Positions 1-7,636 are shown, counted from the stretch's first letter. The stretch is DNA of 16,414 nucleotides from Microbacterium sp. (GCA_003524435.1 DQHP01000119.1:1-16414), one strand, 5' to 3'. Notes: generated by a model from the letters alone, not told the origin. A program made the numbers and translations.

Positions 1-369
1 GGCCGCGGTGACTATGCTGCCTACCGCATCGAGGTGGGCCGCCGTCACCGCGTCGAGCCGCGCCAGATCGTCGGGGCACTCGCCAACGAGGGTGGCCTCG
101 GTCGCGACGACTTCGGCGCCATCAACATCAAGCCGGACTTCTCGATCGTCGAACTGCCGTCGAACATGAGCCCCACGGTGCTCGAGAAGCTCAAGGGCAC
201 ACGGATCTCGGGTCGCCTGATCGAGATCAAGGCTGACCGAGGAAATCCGGGACAACGCAGCGGCGACTCTCGCGATGGTGGCCCGCGCGGTGGGGGCTAC
301 GAACGACGAGACCGTCCGGCTCGCGCCGACGGCGACAAGCCGTTCCGCAAGCCGCGCCACAAGGACTGA
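1..369 (+). CDS. DEAD/DEAH-box RNA helicase, C-terminal fragment (5' end outside window)
   Basis: The reading frame is open from base 1 and ends in TGA, giving 122 visible residues; the start lies upstream of the window. The visible part begins near GDYAAYRIEVGRRHRVEP and continues through IVGALANEGGLGRDDFGAI, IKPDFSIVELP and LKGTRISGRLIEI. This is the small RRM-like RNA-binding domain (DbpA type) that follows the two RecA-like helicase domains in DeaD/CsdA/DbpA proteins. After it comes a basic, Gly/Arg-rich tail (about the last 40 residues, with RGGG and several RR and RD pairs), usual in actinobacterial DEAD-box helicases and thought to bind RNA non-specifically. The protein would remodel structured RNA in the cytoplasm, for example in ribosome assembly or cold adaptation. 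The helicase core motifs are not in the window, so the assignment rests on the RNA-binding domain and tail alone. The GTG at base 34 is internal, not a start. Confidence 0.85.
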   Translation, partial: GRGDYAAYRIEVGRRHRVEPRQIVGALANEGGLGRDDFGAINIKPDFSIVELPSNMSPTVLEKLKGTRISGRLIEIKADRGNPGQRSGDSRDGGPRGGGYERRDRPARADGDKPFRKPRHKD

Positions 370-385
370 GCTCGCTCGAGACATG

Positions 386-434
386 GTTTGCTGCATGAGA
401 CATGGCCTGGAATGGCCTGTTTCATGCAGCAAAC
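386..434. repeat. Long inverted repeat / RNA hairpin between helicase and acylphosphatase genes
   Basis: GTTTGCTGCATGA (386-398) is perfectly complementary to TCATGCAGCAAAC (422-434). Inside these arms the pairing goes on with a G-U pair, ACA/TGT, a one-base bulge and GGCC/GGCC, leaving a loop of about six bases. This gives some 20 paired bases, far stronger than chance. A direct repeat GAGACATGG (378-386 and 397-405) overlaps the left arm. It starts 17 nt after the helicase stop and could be that gene's terminator, but no T-run follows. It also lies just before the acylphosphatase promoter, so an operator, an RNA-level element or a dispersed palindromic repeat are alternatives. Confidence 0.7.
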
Positions 435-459
435 TGCGTTTCGGCGCCAAATAGTCCGG

Positions 460-465
460 CATCCT
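460..465 (+). promoter_or_regulatory. Possible -10 element for acylphosphatase gene (leaderless layout)
   Basis: CATCCT keeps the two most conserved -10 bases (A at position 2, T at position 6) and is followed by exactly 6 nt before the ATG at 472, which would put transcription start on the start codon. No Shine-Dalgarno sequence precedes this ATG. The hexamer itself is weak and no clear -35 is visible. Confidence 0.35.
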
Positions 466-471
466 AGAAAC

Positions 472-747
472 ATGACTTCACTCAGGGTGATCGTGCGCGG
501 CGATGTCCAGGGCGTCGGCTACCGGTGGTTTACCCGTCGTGCGGCGGCGGACGCGGGAGTCAGCGGCTGGGTGCGCAATAGACGCGACGGCACTGTCGAA
601 GCCGACTTACACGGCACGGATGCCGCCGTCCAATCGGTCCTGGCGTCAATGGCCCAGGGGCCCGCTGGTGCGCGCGTCGACGAAGTCACGAGGTTGGATA
701 CTGCCGAGACAGCAGCCATCGGGTTTGAAATTCTCGGGAACGCTTAG
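472..747 (+). CDS. acyP: Acylphosphatase
   Basis: A 91-residue protein of the usual acylphosphatase size (90-100). It hydrolyses the carboxyl-phosphate bond of acyl phosphates in the cytoplasm. The signature GDVQGVGYRWF is at residues 10-20, with the phosphate-binding catalytic Arg18, and GWVRN at 32-36 carries the catalytic Asn36; the following RRDGTVEADLHG matches the family's central strands. The ATG at 472 is chosen because the protein then begins directly at the first beta strand (LRVIVRGDV). The in-frame ATG at 388 would add 28 unrelated residues encoded by the hairpin. The start has no ribosome binding site and fits leaderless translation. The gene converges on ligA, with 27 bp between the stop codons, and no obvious terminator lies there. 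The physiological substrate of bacterial acylphosphatases is unsettled. Confidence 0.92.
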   Translation: MTSLRVIVRGDVQGVGYRWFTRRAAADAGVSGWVRNRRDGTVEADLHGTDAAVQSVLASMAQGPAGARVDEVTRLDTAETAAIGFEILGNA

Positions 748-774
748 GCGATCAGGGGGCTGTATCTCTGGGGC

Positions 775-3093
775 TCACGCATCCAGCGCTGCCGGACCTT
801 TCGTGACGAGAATGTGAAACTGGGCCGCATCGAGGACGCGGATGCCGAGATCCTCAGCTTTTGCGAGCTTGGAGCCCGCACCGGGACCAGCGGCTACAAA
901 GTCCGTCTTTTTAGAGACACTGGATGCGGCCTTGCCGCCCGCCTGGATGATCGCCTCTTGGGCGCCGTCGCGGGTGTAACCATCGAGCGAGCCGGTGGCA
1001 ACAACAGTGAGACCGTCGAGCACTCCCCCCTCCACGACCGCAGCACCAGGGCCGGGATGTCCGGGAGTGGCCCATTGCACTCCGGCTGCGGCCCATTGGT
1101 CGATAATGTCGACGTGCCAGTCGACATTGAACCAAGCGAGCAGCGAATCAGCGATGATGCCACCGACGCCCTCGACTGCCGCCAGCTCTTCACGAGACGC
1201 CGCGCGAATAGCATCGAGCGATCCGAACCACTGCGCCAGCGCACGAGCAGCGACCGGGCCGACGTGCCGAATATTCAGTGAGACCAGCAGCCGCCACAGC
1301 TCTTTCGTCTTCGCCTTCTCTAGTTCGGCGAGCAGCGTCGTGGCCTGCGATGAGGGTTGCATCGCGTTCAGCCCTTGCTTCTTCTCAGCGGTGGTCGGGT
1401 TCCGTCGGAACGGCGAACGCTTCTTGACAACGCCTTCCTCGTCCTCCTTGGGAAGTCCGGTCTCGGCATCCCGCACCACAACCTCGATCGGCACGATCTG
1501 CTCGAGCGTCAGTGTGAACAGGCCCGCCTCAGTGTCGAGCGGAGGTTCAGACGGCACGCTCGGCTGAGTCAACGCCGCTGCAGTAACCTCACCCAGAGCT
1601 TCGATATCGAGCGCTCCGCGTGAGCCGATGTGCTCGACGCGTCCCCGGACCTGCGCGGGGCATGAACGCGCGTTCGGGCAGCGAAGGTCGATATCGCCCT
1701 CTTTCATTGCACGCAATGTTGTGCCGCATTCAGGGCAGTTCTCGGGCATCACGAACTCACGTTCGTTGCCGTCGCGTTTCTCTACGACAGGCCCAAGAAC
1801 CTCAGGGATCACGTCGCCGGCCTTGCGCAGCACGACGGTGTCACCGATGAGCACGCCTTTGGCCTTGACCACATCTTTGTTGTGGAGCGTTGCCTGACGC
1901 ACGACGGATCCCGCAACATGCGCTGGCGCCATCACCGCGAACGGCGTCGCGCGACCCGTACGGCCCACCGAGACGACGATGTCGAGCAGCGTCGTCTGCA
2001 CCTCTTCGGGAGGATATTTGTATGCGATCGCCCACCGTGGAGCACGGCTGGTGAATCCCAATTCATCGTGAAGCGCTAGTTCGTCGACTTTGACGACGAT
2101 GCCGTCGAGCTCGTGCTCGATATCGTGACGATGCTCACCGAAGTATTCGACAAATTCAGCAACTTCGTCGACGCTGTGACAGACCTTCGAGTGCGGGCTC
2201 GTCGGCAGCCCCCATTTAGCCAACAGGTCGTAAACCTCGCTTTGTGCGGCGACGGGAGGATCCGGCCACGCGCCGATTCCATGGACGTACAACGACAGCG
2301 AATTCACCCGCAGCAGTCCGGCTTCGAGTTCGAGCCCGTCCTTCTTGTCGATCTGTTGACGAAGGCCGCCACTAGCCGCGTTACGCGGGTTTGCGAAAGA
2401 GGGGAATCTTCGTGCCGCTGCCGCGCGCGCCTTCTCTTCTTCAAACGGCTTCTTCGCACCACCACGAGCTTCCCACCGGTAAAGAGTGTCGGCATACGCT
2501 CGTTCCCGAAACTCTGCCTGAGCGGCATTTAGCCGTTCGAACGCGGCCACCGGGATAAATACCTCACCGCGCACTTCGACGATCGGCGGATGCCCCTCGC
2601 CAGAGAGCCGCCGAGGGATATCCGCGAGGCGCAAGGCATTCTCGGTGACAATCTCGCCTACACGTCCGTCGCCACGAGTCGCGGCTGAGGTCAGCACACC
2701 ATTCTCGTAGCGCAGGTTGATCGCGAGTCCGTCGATCTTCAGTTCCGTCAACCATGCGACGTCGCGTCCTGAGGCGGCCTGCGCTTTTGCTGCCCACGCG
2801 CGTAACTCGTCAAGCGAGAACACGTTGTCCAGGCTCAGCATCCGCTCGGCGTGTTCGATCGTGTCGAGGCCGGTTGTTTCGGCGGCGCCAACCATCTGGG
2901 TCGGCGAGTCTTGCCCCTGCAATTCAGGATGCAGCCGCTCGAGTTCTTCGAGCCGGTGCATCCACCCGTCGTAGGTGGCATCGTCGACGAGCGACGTATC
3001 GCGCCCATAATAGGCTTCCTTCGCATCAAGGATGCGGTTGGTCAGCTCTTCAGCCTCGGCGCGGGCGTCGTTCAGCGAGATGTTCTCTGGCAC
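775..3093 (-). CDS. ligA: NAD-dependent DNA ligase LigA
   Basis: This 772-residue enzyme seals nicks in replication and repair using NAD+. The order is domain Ia (about 10-70); the adenylation domain with TELKIDG, placing the AMP-accepting lysine at Lys119; the OB fold (about 365-440); a four-cysteine zinc finger (Cys453, Cys456, Cys472, Cys478); helix-hairpin-helix repeats (about 485-655, including NIRHVGPVAARALA and VEGVGG); and a C-terminal BRCT domain (about 688-765). All core domains are intact. It is roughly 100 residues longer than the common length of about 670. Most of the excess is in two stretches, about 196-231 (between NAAQAE and FANPRNAASG) and about 535-578 (after LFTLTLEQI), both charged. 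The GTG start at 3093 gives a normal N-terminus. It has no ribosome binding site but a TAGACT hexamer 6 nt upstream. The gene lies 44 nt after mnmA on the same strand. Confidence 0.97.
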   Translation of the reverse strand: MPENISLNDARAEAEELTNRILDAKEAYYGRDTSLVDDATYDGWMHRLEELERLHPELQGQDSPTQMVGAAETTGLDTIEHAERMLSLDNVFSLDELRAWAAKAQAASGRDVAWLTELKIDGLAINLRYENGVLTSAATRGDGRVGEIVTENALRLADIPRRLSGEGHPPIVEVRGEVFIPVAAFERLNAAQAEFRERAYADTLYRWEARGGAKKPFEEEKARAAAARRFPSFANPRNAASGGLRQQIDKKDGLELEAGLLRVNSLSLYVHGIGAWPDPPVAAQSEVYDLLAKWGLPTSPHSKVCHSVDEVAEFVEYFGEHRHDIEHELDGIVVKVDELALHDELGFTSRAPRWAIAYKYPPEEVQTTLLDIVVSVGRTGRATPFAVMAPAHVAGSVVRQATLHNKDVVKAKGVLIGDTVVLRKAGDVIPEVLGPVVEKRDGNEREFVMPENCPECGTTLRAMKEGDIDLRCPNARSCPAQVRGRVEHIGSRGALDIEALGEVTAAALTQPSVPSEPPLDTEAGLFTLTLEQIVPIEVVVRDAETGLPKEDEEGVVKKRSPFRRNPTTAEKKQGLNAMQPSSQATTLLAELEKAKTKELWRLLVSLNIRHVGPVAARALAQWFGSLDAIRAASREELAAVEGVGGIIADSLLAWFNVDWHVDIIDQWAAAGVQWATPGHPGPGAAVVEGGVLDGLTVVATGSLDGYTRDGAQEAIIQAGGKAASSVSKKTDFVAAGPGAGSKLAKAEDLGIRVLDAAQFHILVTKGPAALDA

Positions 3094-3099
3094 CTGGCC

Positions 3100-3105
3100 A
3101 GTCTA
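3100..3105 (-). promoter_or_regulatory. -10 element for a leaderless ligA transcript
   Basis: On the minus strand TAGACT fits TANNNT and is followed by 6 nt (GGCCAG) and then the ligA GTG, so transcription should begin on the start codon. The ten bases CGCTCGTAGA that run into the hexamer also occur before mnmA. No good -35 is seen. It would allow ligA expression apart from mnmA. Confidence 0.55.
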
Positions 3106-3137
3106 CGAGCGGGCGTCGACATTCCGGGAGTCGAGAG

Positions 3138-4235
3138 TCAGGCGTCGACCGGAACCGCCGACACAGTGTGATCGATCGTAAACTGACCGAGCACGCGCGT
3201 TCCGAGGTACAGCACCGCTGTCTGGCCAGGTGCAACGCCATCAAGCGGAATCTCGGGCACCACCGTCACGCCGGCAGATGACACCGCCGCGTGAGCAGGA
3301 ACCGGTTCGGAGTGCGCGCGAATCTGCACGTGACACTCGAACGACTCCGACGTAGGCGCGGCGCCAGCCCAGGAATACCGCTCCCCCGAGATCTCACCGA
3401 TCGCGAGGGCTTCCTTCGGACCGACAACCACGGTGTTCGATATCGGTCGCACCTCGAGCACAAACCGCGGCTTGCCATCAGATGCTGGAACACCCAGTTT
3501 GAGGCCGCGTCGCTGACCCACTGTGAACGCGTGCGCGCCCTCGTGAGATCCGACAACCTCACCGTTTCGATCGAGGATCTCGCCCTGCTCAGCGCCCACC
3601 TTCTCGGCCAGCCACCCGCGAGTGTCGCCATCGGGAATGAAACAGATGTCGTGACTGTCGGGCTTCTGCGCAACGCTCAGACCGCGTTCGGCCGCCTCCG
3701 CGCGAACAAGCGCCTTCGAAGGCGTCTCGCCGAGCGGGAAGTATGTGTGTGCGAGCTGCTCGGCAGTCAGCACGCCGAGCACATAAGACTGATCCTTCGC
3801 GTTGTCTGAGGCTCGATGCAATTCGAGTCCGCCTTCACCATCGACGAGTGTCGCGTAGTGGCCTGTGCAGACAGCATCAAAGCCCAACTCGATCGCCCGC
3901 TCCAGTAATGCGGCGAACTTAATCTTCTCGTTGCAGCGCATGCACGGATTCGGCGTGCGCCCTGCCTGATATTCGCTGATGAAGTCGTCGATGACATCAT
4001 CGCGGAAGCGTTCTGAAAAGTCCCACACGTAGAACGGGATACCGAGCATGTCGGAAGCCCGCCGCGCATCCATTGCATCTTCGATAGTGCAACAGCCGCG
4101 GCTGCCTGTGCGCAGTGTTCCGCCCGCGCGCGAGAGGGCCAGGTGCACTCCCGTGACGTCATGTCCTGCCTCGACGGCGCGCGCGGCCGCGACGGCGGAA
4201 TCAACACCGCCACTCATTGCTGCCAAAACTCGCAT
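3138..4235 (-). CDS. mnmA: tRNA-specific 2-thiouridylase MnmA
   Basis: A 365-residue cytoplasmic enzyme that uses ATP to adenylate U34 of the Lys, Glu and Gln tRNAs and then adds sulfur, making 2-thiouridine at the wobble base. The PP-loop SGGVDS is at residues 8-13. The nucleophilic cysteine is Cys98 in NPCMRCN, and its partner that forms the disulfide is Cys198 in SHDICFIPDGD, at the spacing expected for the family. The stretch GHYATL (125-130) and the KDQSYVL block (147-153) are also typical. The C-terminal beta-barrel (about 215-355, with FTVGQRRGLKLG) binds the tRNA. The gene follows a cysteine desulfurase gene by 9 nt, which suggests that enzyme is the sulfur donor, as with YrvO and MnmA in Bacillus. 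The start has no convincing ribosome binding site but a strong -10 at 6 nt. Confidence 0.97.
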   Translation of the reverse strand: MRVLAAMSGGVDSAVAAARAVEAGHDVTGVHLALSRAGGTLRTGSRGCCTIEDAMDARRASDMLGIPFYVWDFSERFRDDVIDDFISEYQAGRTPNPCMRCNEKIKFAALLERAIELGFDAVCTGHYATLVDGEGGLELHRASDNAKDQSYVLGVLTAEQLAHTYFPLGETPSKALVRAEAAERGLSVAQKPDSHDICFIPDGDTRGWLAEKVGAEQGEILDRNGEVVGSHEGAHAFTVGQRRGLKLGVPASDGKPRFVLEVRPISNTVVVGPKEALAIGEISGERYSWAGAAPTSESFECHVQIRAHSEPVPAHAAVSSAGVTVVPEIPLDGVAPGQTAVLYLGTRVLGQFTIDHTVSAVPVDA

Positions 4236-4241
4236 TCATCT

Positions 4242-4247
4242 ATTCTA
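4242..4247 (-). promoter_or_regulatory. -10 element for a leaderless mnmA transcript, overlapping the upstream stop codon
   Basis: TAGAAT on the minus strand differs from TATAAT at one base and lies 6 nt before the mnmA ATG. Its first three bases, TAG, are also the stop codon of the cysteine desulfurase gene. The -35 region would lie inside that coding sequence, and none is obvious. There is no Shine-Dalgarno sequence between the hexamer and the ATG. Confidence 0.6.
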
Positions 4248-5420
4248 CGAGCGCGTTGCTGTACTGGCACCGGATGCCCGCAGATACGCATCCTCGATCG
4301 CGGCGAGTACCGCGTCGACATCGGCGTCCGTGGACGTGCGTCCGAGCGTGAAGCGCAGCACGCTGCGCGCATCGCGCTCGCTGCGTCCCATGGCCATCAC
4401 TACGTGAGATGGCTCCGCGACTCCTGCTTGACAAGCAGACCCTGTGGATGCTGCGACTCCGGCCACATCGAGCATGAAGAGCAGGCTCTCCCCCACAGCG
4501 CCGGTGAATAGCACGTGGGCGTTGTTGGGCAATCGACCTGCGGGATCCCCCAGCAGCACCGCAGACGGAACCGCCGAACGGACGCCGTCGACGAGTCGAT
4601 CACGCAGCGCGGCAAGCCGCACCGATTCCGACTCGCGCTCGGCTTCGGCAAGCTCCAGCGCAACAGCAAATGCCGCAGCACCGGCGACATCCTGTGTTCC
4701 TGCGCGAAGCCCCCGCTGCTGTGCGCCGCCGTGCAAAAGCGCCGACAACTTCGCGGTGCGCGCCACGACCAGAGCGCCTATTCCCACCGGGGCTCCGACC
4801 TTGTGCCCTGCAACGCTCATCGCGACGAGGCCGACTCCTGCCGCGGCATCCGCCCGCAGGTCTCGAAATGACACCGGAAGATGCCCGACAGCGGCGACCG
4901 CGTCGAGATGAAGCGGCACATGTGCGTCGGCCGCGGCAGAGGCAAGCGCGCTCGCGTCATTGACAGTGCCAACCTCGTTGTTCGCCACGAGGGCGGTTGC
5001 CAGCGCCGCATCCGCAAGCGCCGCCGAAAACCCGGCCGTATCGATTCGTCCCAGTGGTGACAGCGGCACAGCACGAACGTTTGCCCCCTCGGTGGCCAAC
5101 GCAGCGACGGTATCCATCGTCGCGTGGTGCTCGCCATTGGGCAGGACTACGGCATTGGCATCCGCTCGACGCGACGCCCACAATCCACGCAGCGCTGTAT
5201 TGATCGATTCCGTACCGCCCGACGTCAGCACAACCTCGATCGCATCCGATCCGAGCACCGCCGCGATACGTTCGCGCGATTCTTCGAGCAGGCGCCGCGC
5301 ATCCTGACCTGCGCCGTGGGTGGATGATGCATTACCCACTACCTCGGTGGCAGTGAGCCATGCATCACGAGCCTCGGGGCGCAACGGTGTCGTTGCCGCA
5401 TGATCGAGATAGAACCGCAT
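4245..5420 (-). CDS. Cysteine desulfurase (IscS/NifS family, class V aminotransferase)
   Basis: A 391-residue pyridoxal-phosphate enzyme that takes sulfur from cysteine as an enzyme-bound persulfide. FYLDHAATTPLRPEA (3-17) is the family N-terminus, TSGGTESIN (66-74) binds the cofactor phosphate, GEHHA (96-100) holds the stacking histidine, and AGHKVGAP (204-211) contains the PLP-binding Lys207. The persulfide-carrying Cys330 sits in STGSACQAG, and LRFTLGR (355-361) supplies the substrate-binding arginine (Arg356). The long loop around GSAC places it with IscS/NifS rather than the SufS group. Its position just before mnmA suggests that it feeds tRNA thiolation, as YrvO does in Bacillus; a wider role in iron-sulfur cluster supply cannot be excluded. 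The ATG at 5420 starts right at the conserved N-terminus. The gene diverges from glgX across 91 bp. Confidence 0.93.
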   Translation of the reverse strand: MRFYLDHAATTPLRPEARDAWLTATEVVGNASSTHGAGQDARRLLEESRERIAAVLGSDAIEVVLTSGGTESINTALRGLWASRRADANAVVLPNGEHHATMDTVAALATEGANVRAVPLSPLGRIDTAGFSAALADAALATALVANNEVGTVNDASALASAAADAHVPLHLDAVAAVGHLPVSFRDLRADAAAGVGLVAMSVAGHKVGAPVGIGALVVARTAKLSALLHGGAQQRGLRAGTQDVAGAAAFAVALELAEAERESESVRLAALRDRLVDGVRSAVPSAVLLGDPAGRLPNNAHVLFTGAVGESLLFMLDVAGVAASTGSACQAGVAEPSHVVMAMGRSERDARSVLRFTLGRTSTDADVDAVLAAIEDAYLRASGASTATRS

Positions 5421-5426
5421 AGTTCA

Positions 5427-5432
5427 ATTCTC
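5427..5432 (-). promoter_or_regulatory. Probable -10 element of the cysteine desulfurase gene (leaderless layout)
   Basis: On the minus strand GAGAAT matches TATAAT at four of six positions and is followed by 6 nt (TGAACT) before the ATG. The purine-rich GAGAG next to it could instead act as a distant ribosome binding site, with a promoter further up near CATAGT. The two readings cannot be separated from sequence alone. Confidence 0.4.
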
Positions 5433-5499
5433 TCGCATCTAGGACTATGCCGGGCTGAGACCGAGTGCACGCAATCATGAGACTTGGAGCCATCCCGCC

Positions 5500-5505
5500 T
5501 AATGT
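5500..5505 (+). promoter_or_regulatory. -10 element for a leaderless glgX transcript
   Basis: TAATGT fits TANNNT and is followed by 6 nt (GTACTC) and the glgX ATG. There is no purine-rich ribosome binding site between them, so the mRNA probably begins at the start codon. It shares the 91-bp divergent region with the desulfurase promoter. No good -35 is found at 16-18 bp. Confidence 0.55.
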
Positions 5506-5511
5506 GTACTC

Positions 5512-7584
5512 ATGCCCGAGTCCAGTGATTTCGCCGCGCCCGGCGGCCGTGCCCTCGACAACCTTGGTATCCGCCTCCACGATGGTAAGGCGACCTTGCG
5601 AGTGTGGTCCGAAAATGCCTCCAGCGTCGAACTCGTCACCTTTGATGACGTCGACCTCGACTGGGTGACCGATGAGGTTCCACTCGAGCGCCAGGACGCC
5701 AATGTTTGGGAGGTCACCACAGATCTCTTGCAGCCCGGCACGCGCTATGCCCTCCGTGTGGGCGGGCCTCACGGCCCCGGGAACACCTTCAATCCCAAAA
5801 CTCTTTTGCTCGATCCCTACGCCCGTGGCCTTGCGCAAGGCGATGGCTACGAGGAATGGCGCTCCGTCGTCATCGTGGATGGATTCGACTGGGGCGAGTC
5901 GAAGAAGCCGCGAATCCCACTTGATCAGACAGTGATCTATGAGGGACATCTGAAGGGCTTGACCAAACGGCATCCCGACATTCCTCCTGCCCTGCACGGC
6001 ACCTATGCGGGCCTCGCACACCCGGAGATGATCGCCTATCTCCAGTCGCTTGGCGTCACTTCCATCGAGCTCCTGCCCGTGCACGCGTTCGTCTCCGAGC
6101 CTCGGCTCCTTGATCGAGGGCTGAGCAACTACTGGGGCTACAACACGCTCAACTTTTTCACTCCCCACACGGCATACGCCACTGACGAGTCCAGCAAGGC
6201 CGGCCCGGAAGCAGTTCTTGCAGAATTCAAGGGGATGGTCCGTTTGCTGCACGAGGCCGGCCTCGAAGTGATCCTGGATGTGGTCTACAACCACACCTCG
6301 GAAGAAGGTATCGGCGGACCCCGCTCGAGCCTGCGCGGAATCGACAACGCGAACTATTACCGACAGCAGCCGGACGGCGTGTATATCGATACGACCGGCG
6401 TCGGCAACACGCTAAACACGTCGAAGGATGCGGGCGCCAGGCTCGTGCTCGACTCGCTGCGTTACTGGGCCAATGAGATGCAGATCGACGGCTTTCGGTT
6501 CGACTTGGCCGTGGCGCTCGGCCGTGACGAGAGCCACGAGTTCACTCCGGAGCATCCGCTCCTCCAAGCGATCCGCAACGACCCCGCCCTGCAAGAGGTC
6601 AAGCTCATCGCCGAGCCCTGGGACGTCGGCCTCGGCGGCTGGCAAACAGGAAACTTTGGCGCGGGCTGGCACGAGTGGAACGACCGCTACCGTGACCGCG
6701 TACGCAACTTTTGGCTCAGCGATATCGACTACGCGCGCCGTGCGTCGGCGCCGGTCGGCATCGGCGGATTCGCCACACGCCTCGCGGGGTCATCCAACAC
6801 GTTCAGCGAAGACCGCGGGCCGCTCGCCAGTGTCAACTTCGTCACCGCGCACGATGGCTTCACCCTGCGCGACCTTGTGTCATACAACACCAAACACAAC
6901 GAGGCCAACGGTGAAGACAACCGTGACGGCAACAGCATGAATCGCTCCTTCAATCACGGTGTCGAAGGCCCCACGGACGATCCTGCAATGCGCGCGGTTC
7001 GGCGTAAAGCCATGCGCAATCTCTTGGGCACGCTGCTGCTGTCTGCGGGTATCCCGATGCTCACCGCGGGCGATGAGGTCGGCCGGACCCAACACGGCAA
7101 CAACAACGCCTACGCACACGACTCTCCGCTCACCTGGTTGAAATGGGAGCATGAAGAATGGCAGCGCGACTTGCGCGCACACGTCTCGACGCTGCTTCGA
7201 TTGCGGCTCGAGAACCCGGCGCTGCGTCCGAGCCGTTATGCACGCCTCAACGAGCACACTCCTCACTCGTCATCGATGGACTGGTACAACCAGAACGGCG
7301 AGAAGATGGAACAGTCGCAGTGGACAGACCCGGGCAACCGCACGCTGCAGTACGTCGCCGAGTCCACACCAGTGACAGGCCCCAGCAACCGCATCCTGCT
7401 CATCGTTCACGGCACAGAAGAAGCGATCGATGTGACATTGCCTGATGACATCGAAGGCGCCACCAAATTCGTGTCGTTGTGGTCGAGTGCGGATGAGCAT
7501 CCTGACGTTGCAGCAGAGACATTCGCGCCGTGTGACGTACTGCCGATACCCGGCACATCGATGAGGCTTTTCCGCGTCGAGTAA
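5512..7584 (+). CDS. glgX: Glycogen debranching enzyme GlgX (isoamylase type, GH13)
   Basis: A 690-residue cytoplasmic enzyme that hydrolyses alpha-1,6 branch points of glycogen or limit dextrins. An N-terminal CBM48-like beta domain (about 18-105, with ATLRVWSENASSVEL) precedes the GH13 barrel. The four GH13 regions are complete: DVVYNH (256-261); GFRFD with the nucleophile Asp331; LIAEPWDVG with the acid/base Glu368; and TAHD with the transition-state Asp448. YEGHLKGLTKRHPDIP and DEVGRTQHGNNNAYAHD are GlgX/TreX hallmarks. Length fits the family (about 650-720). The ATG at 5512 is chosen because the -10 lies 6 nt upstream and the N-terminus aligns with usual starts. The gene is followed by glgE after 64 bp containing nested inverted repeats. 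TreX is the alternative name for enzymes in treX-treY-treZ clusters, but no treY or treZ is here, so GlgX is preferred. Confidence 0.95.
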   Translation: MPESSDFAAPGGRALDNLGIRLHDGKATLRVWSENASSVELVTFDDVDLDWVTDEVPLERQDANVWEVTTDLLQPGTRYALRVGGPHGPGNTFNPKTLLLDPYARGLAQGDGYEEWRSVVIVDGFDWGESKKPRIPLDQTVIYEGHLKGLTKRHPDIPPALHGTYAGLAHPEMIAYLQSLGVTSIELLPVHAFVSEPRLLDRGLSNYWGYNTLNFFTPHTAYATDESSKAGPEAVLAEFKGMVRLLHEAGLEVILDVVYNHTSEEGIGGPRSSLRGIDNANYYRQQPDGVYIDTTGVGNTLNTSKDAGARLVLDSLRYWANEMQIDGFRFDLAVALGRDESHEFTPEHPLLQAIRNDPALQEVKLIAEPWDVGLGGWQTGNFGAGWHEWNDRYRDRVRNFWLSDIDYARRASAPVGIGGFATRLAGSSNTFSEDRGPLASVNFVTAHDGFTLRDLVSYNTKHNEANGEDNRDGNSMNRSFNHGVEGPTDDPAMRAVRRKAMRNLLGTLLLSAGIPMLTAGDEVGRTQHGNNNAYAHDSPLTWLKWEHEEWQRDLRAHVSTLLRLRLENPALRPSRYARLNEHTPHSSSMDWYNQNGEKMEQSQWTDPGNRTLQYVAESTPVTGPSNRILLIVHGTEEAIDVTLPDDIEGATKFVSLWSSADEHPDVAAETFAPCDVLPIPGTSMRLFRVE

Positions 7585-7590
7585 CAACCT

Positions 7591-7631
7591 CCCAGCAACT
7601 CGCGCCGGACGACTGTCCAAGACATGCTGGG
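7591..7631. repeat. Nested inverted repeats in the glgX–glgE spacer
   Basis: An outer pair, CCCAGCA (7591-7597) and TGCTGGG (7625-7631), encloses an inner hairpin GGAC-GACT-GTCC (7607-7618). The structure fills most of the 64-bp spacer and ends 5 bp before the glgE -10 hexamer. It may be a glgX terminator without a T-run, or an operator for the glgE promoter. The arms are short, so chance is not excluded. Confidence 0.4.
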
Positions 7632-7636
7632 CGCGG

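Noticed and set aside
388..471. Longer N-terminus of acylphosphatase from the ATG at 388
   Set aside because: The 28 extra residues are encoded by the inverted repeat and unlike any acylphosphatase N-terminus; the ATG at 472 begins at the first beta strand.
995..1567. Plus-strand frame of 190 codons opposite ligA
   Set aside because: Composition is Ser/Thr/Arg-rich and of low complexity, with no domain, inside an intact ligA.
5365..6294. Long minus-strand frame of 309 codons opposite glgX
   Set aside because: It lies antisense to well-supported glgX and the start of the desulfurase gene, has no recognisable motif, and is the usual mirror frame of GC-rich coding DNA.
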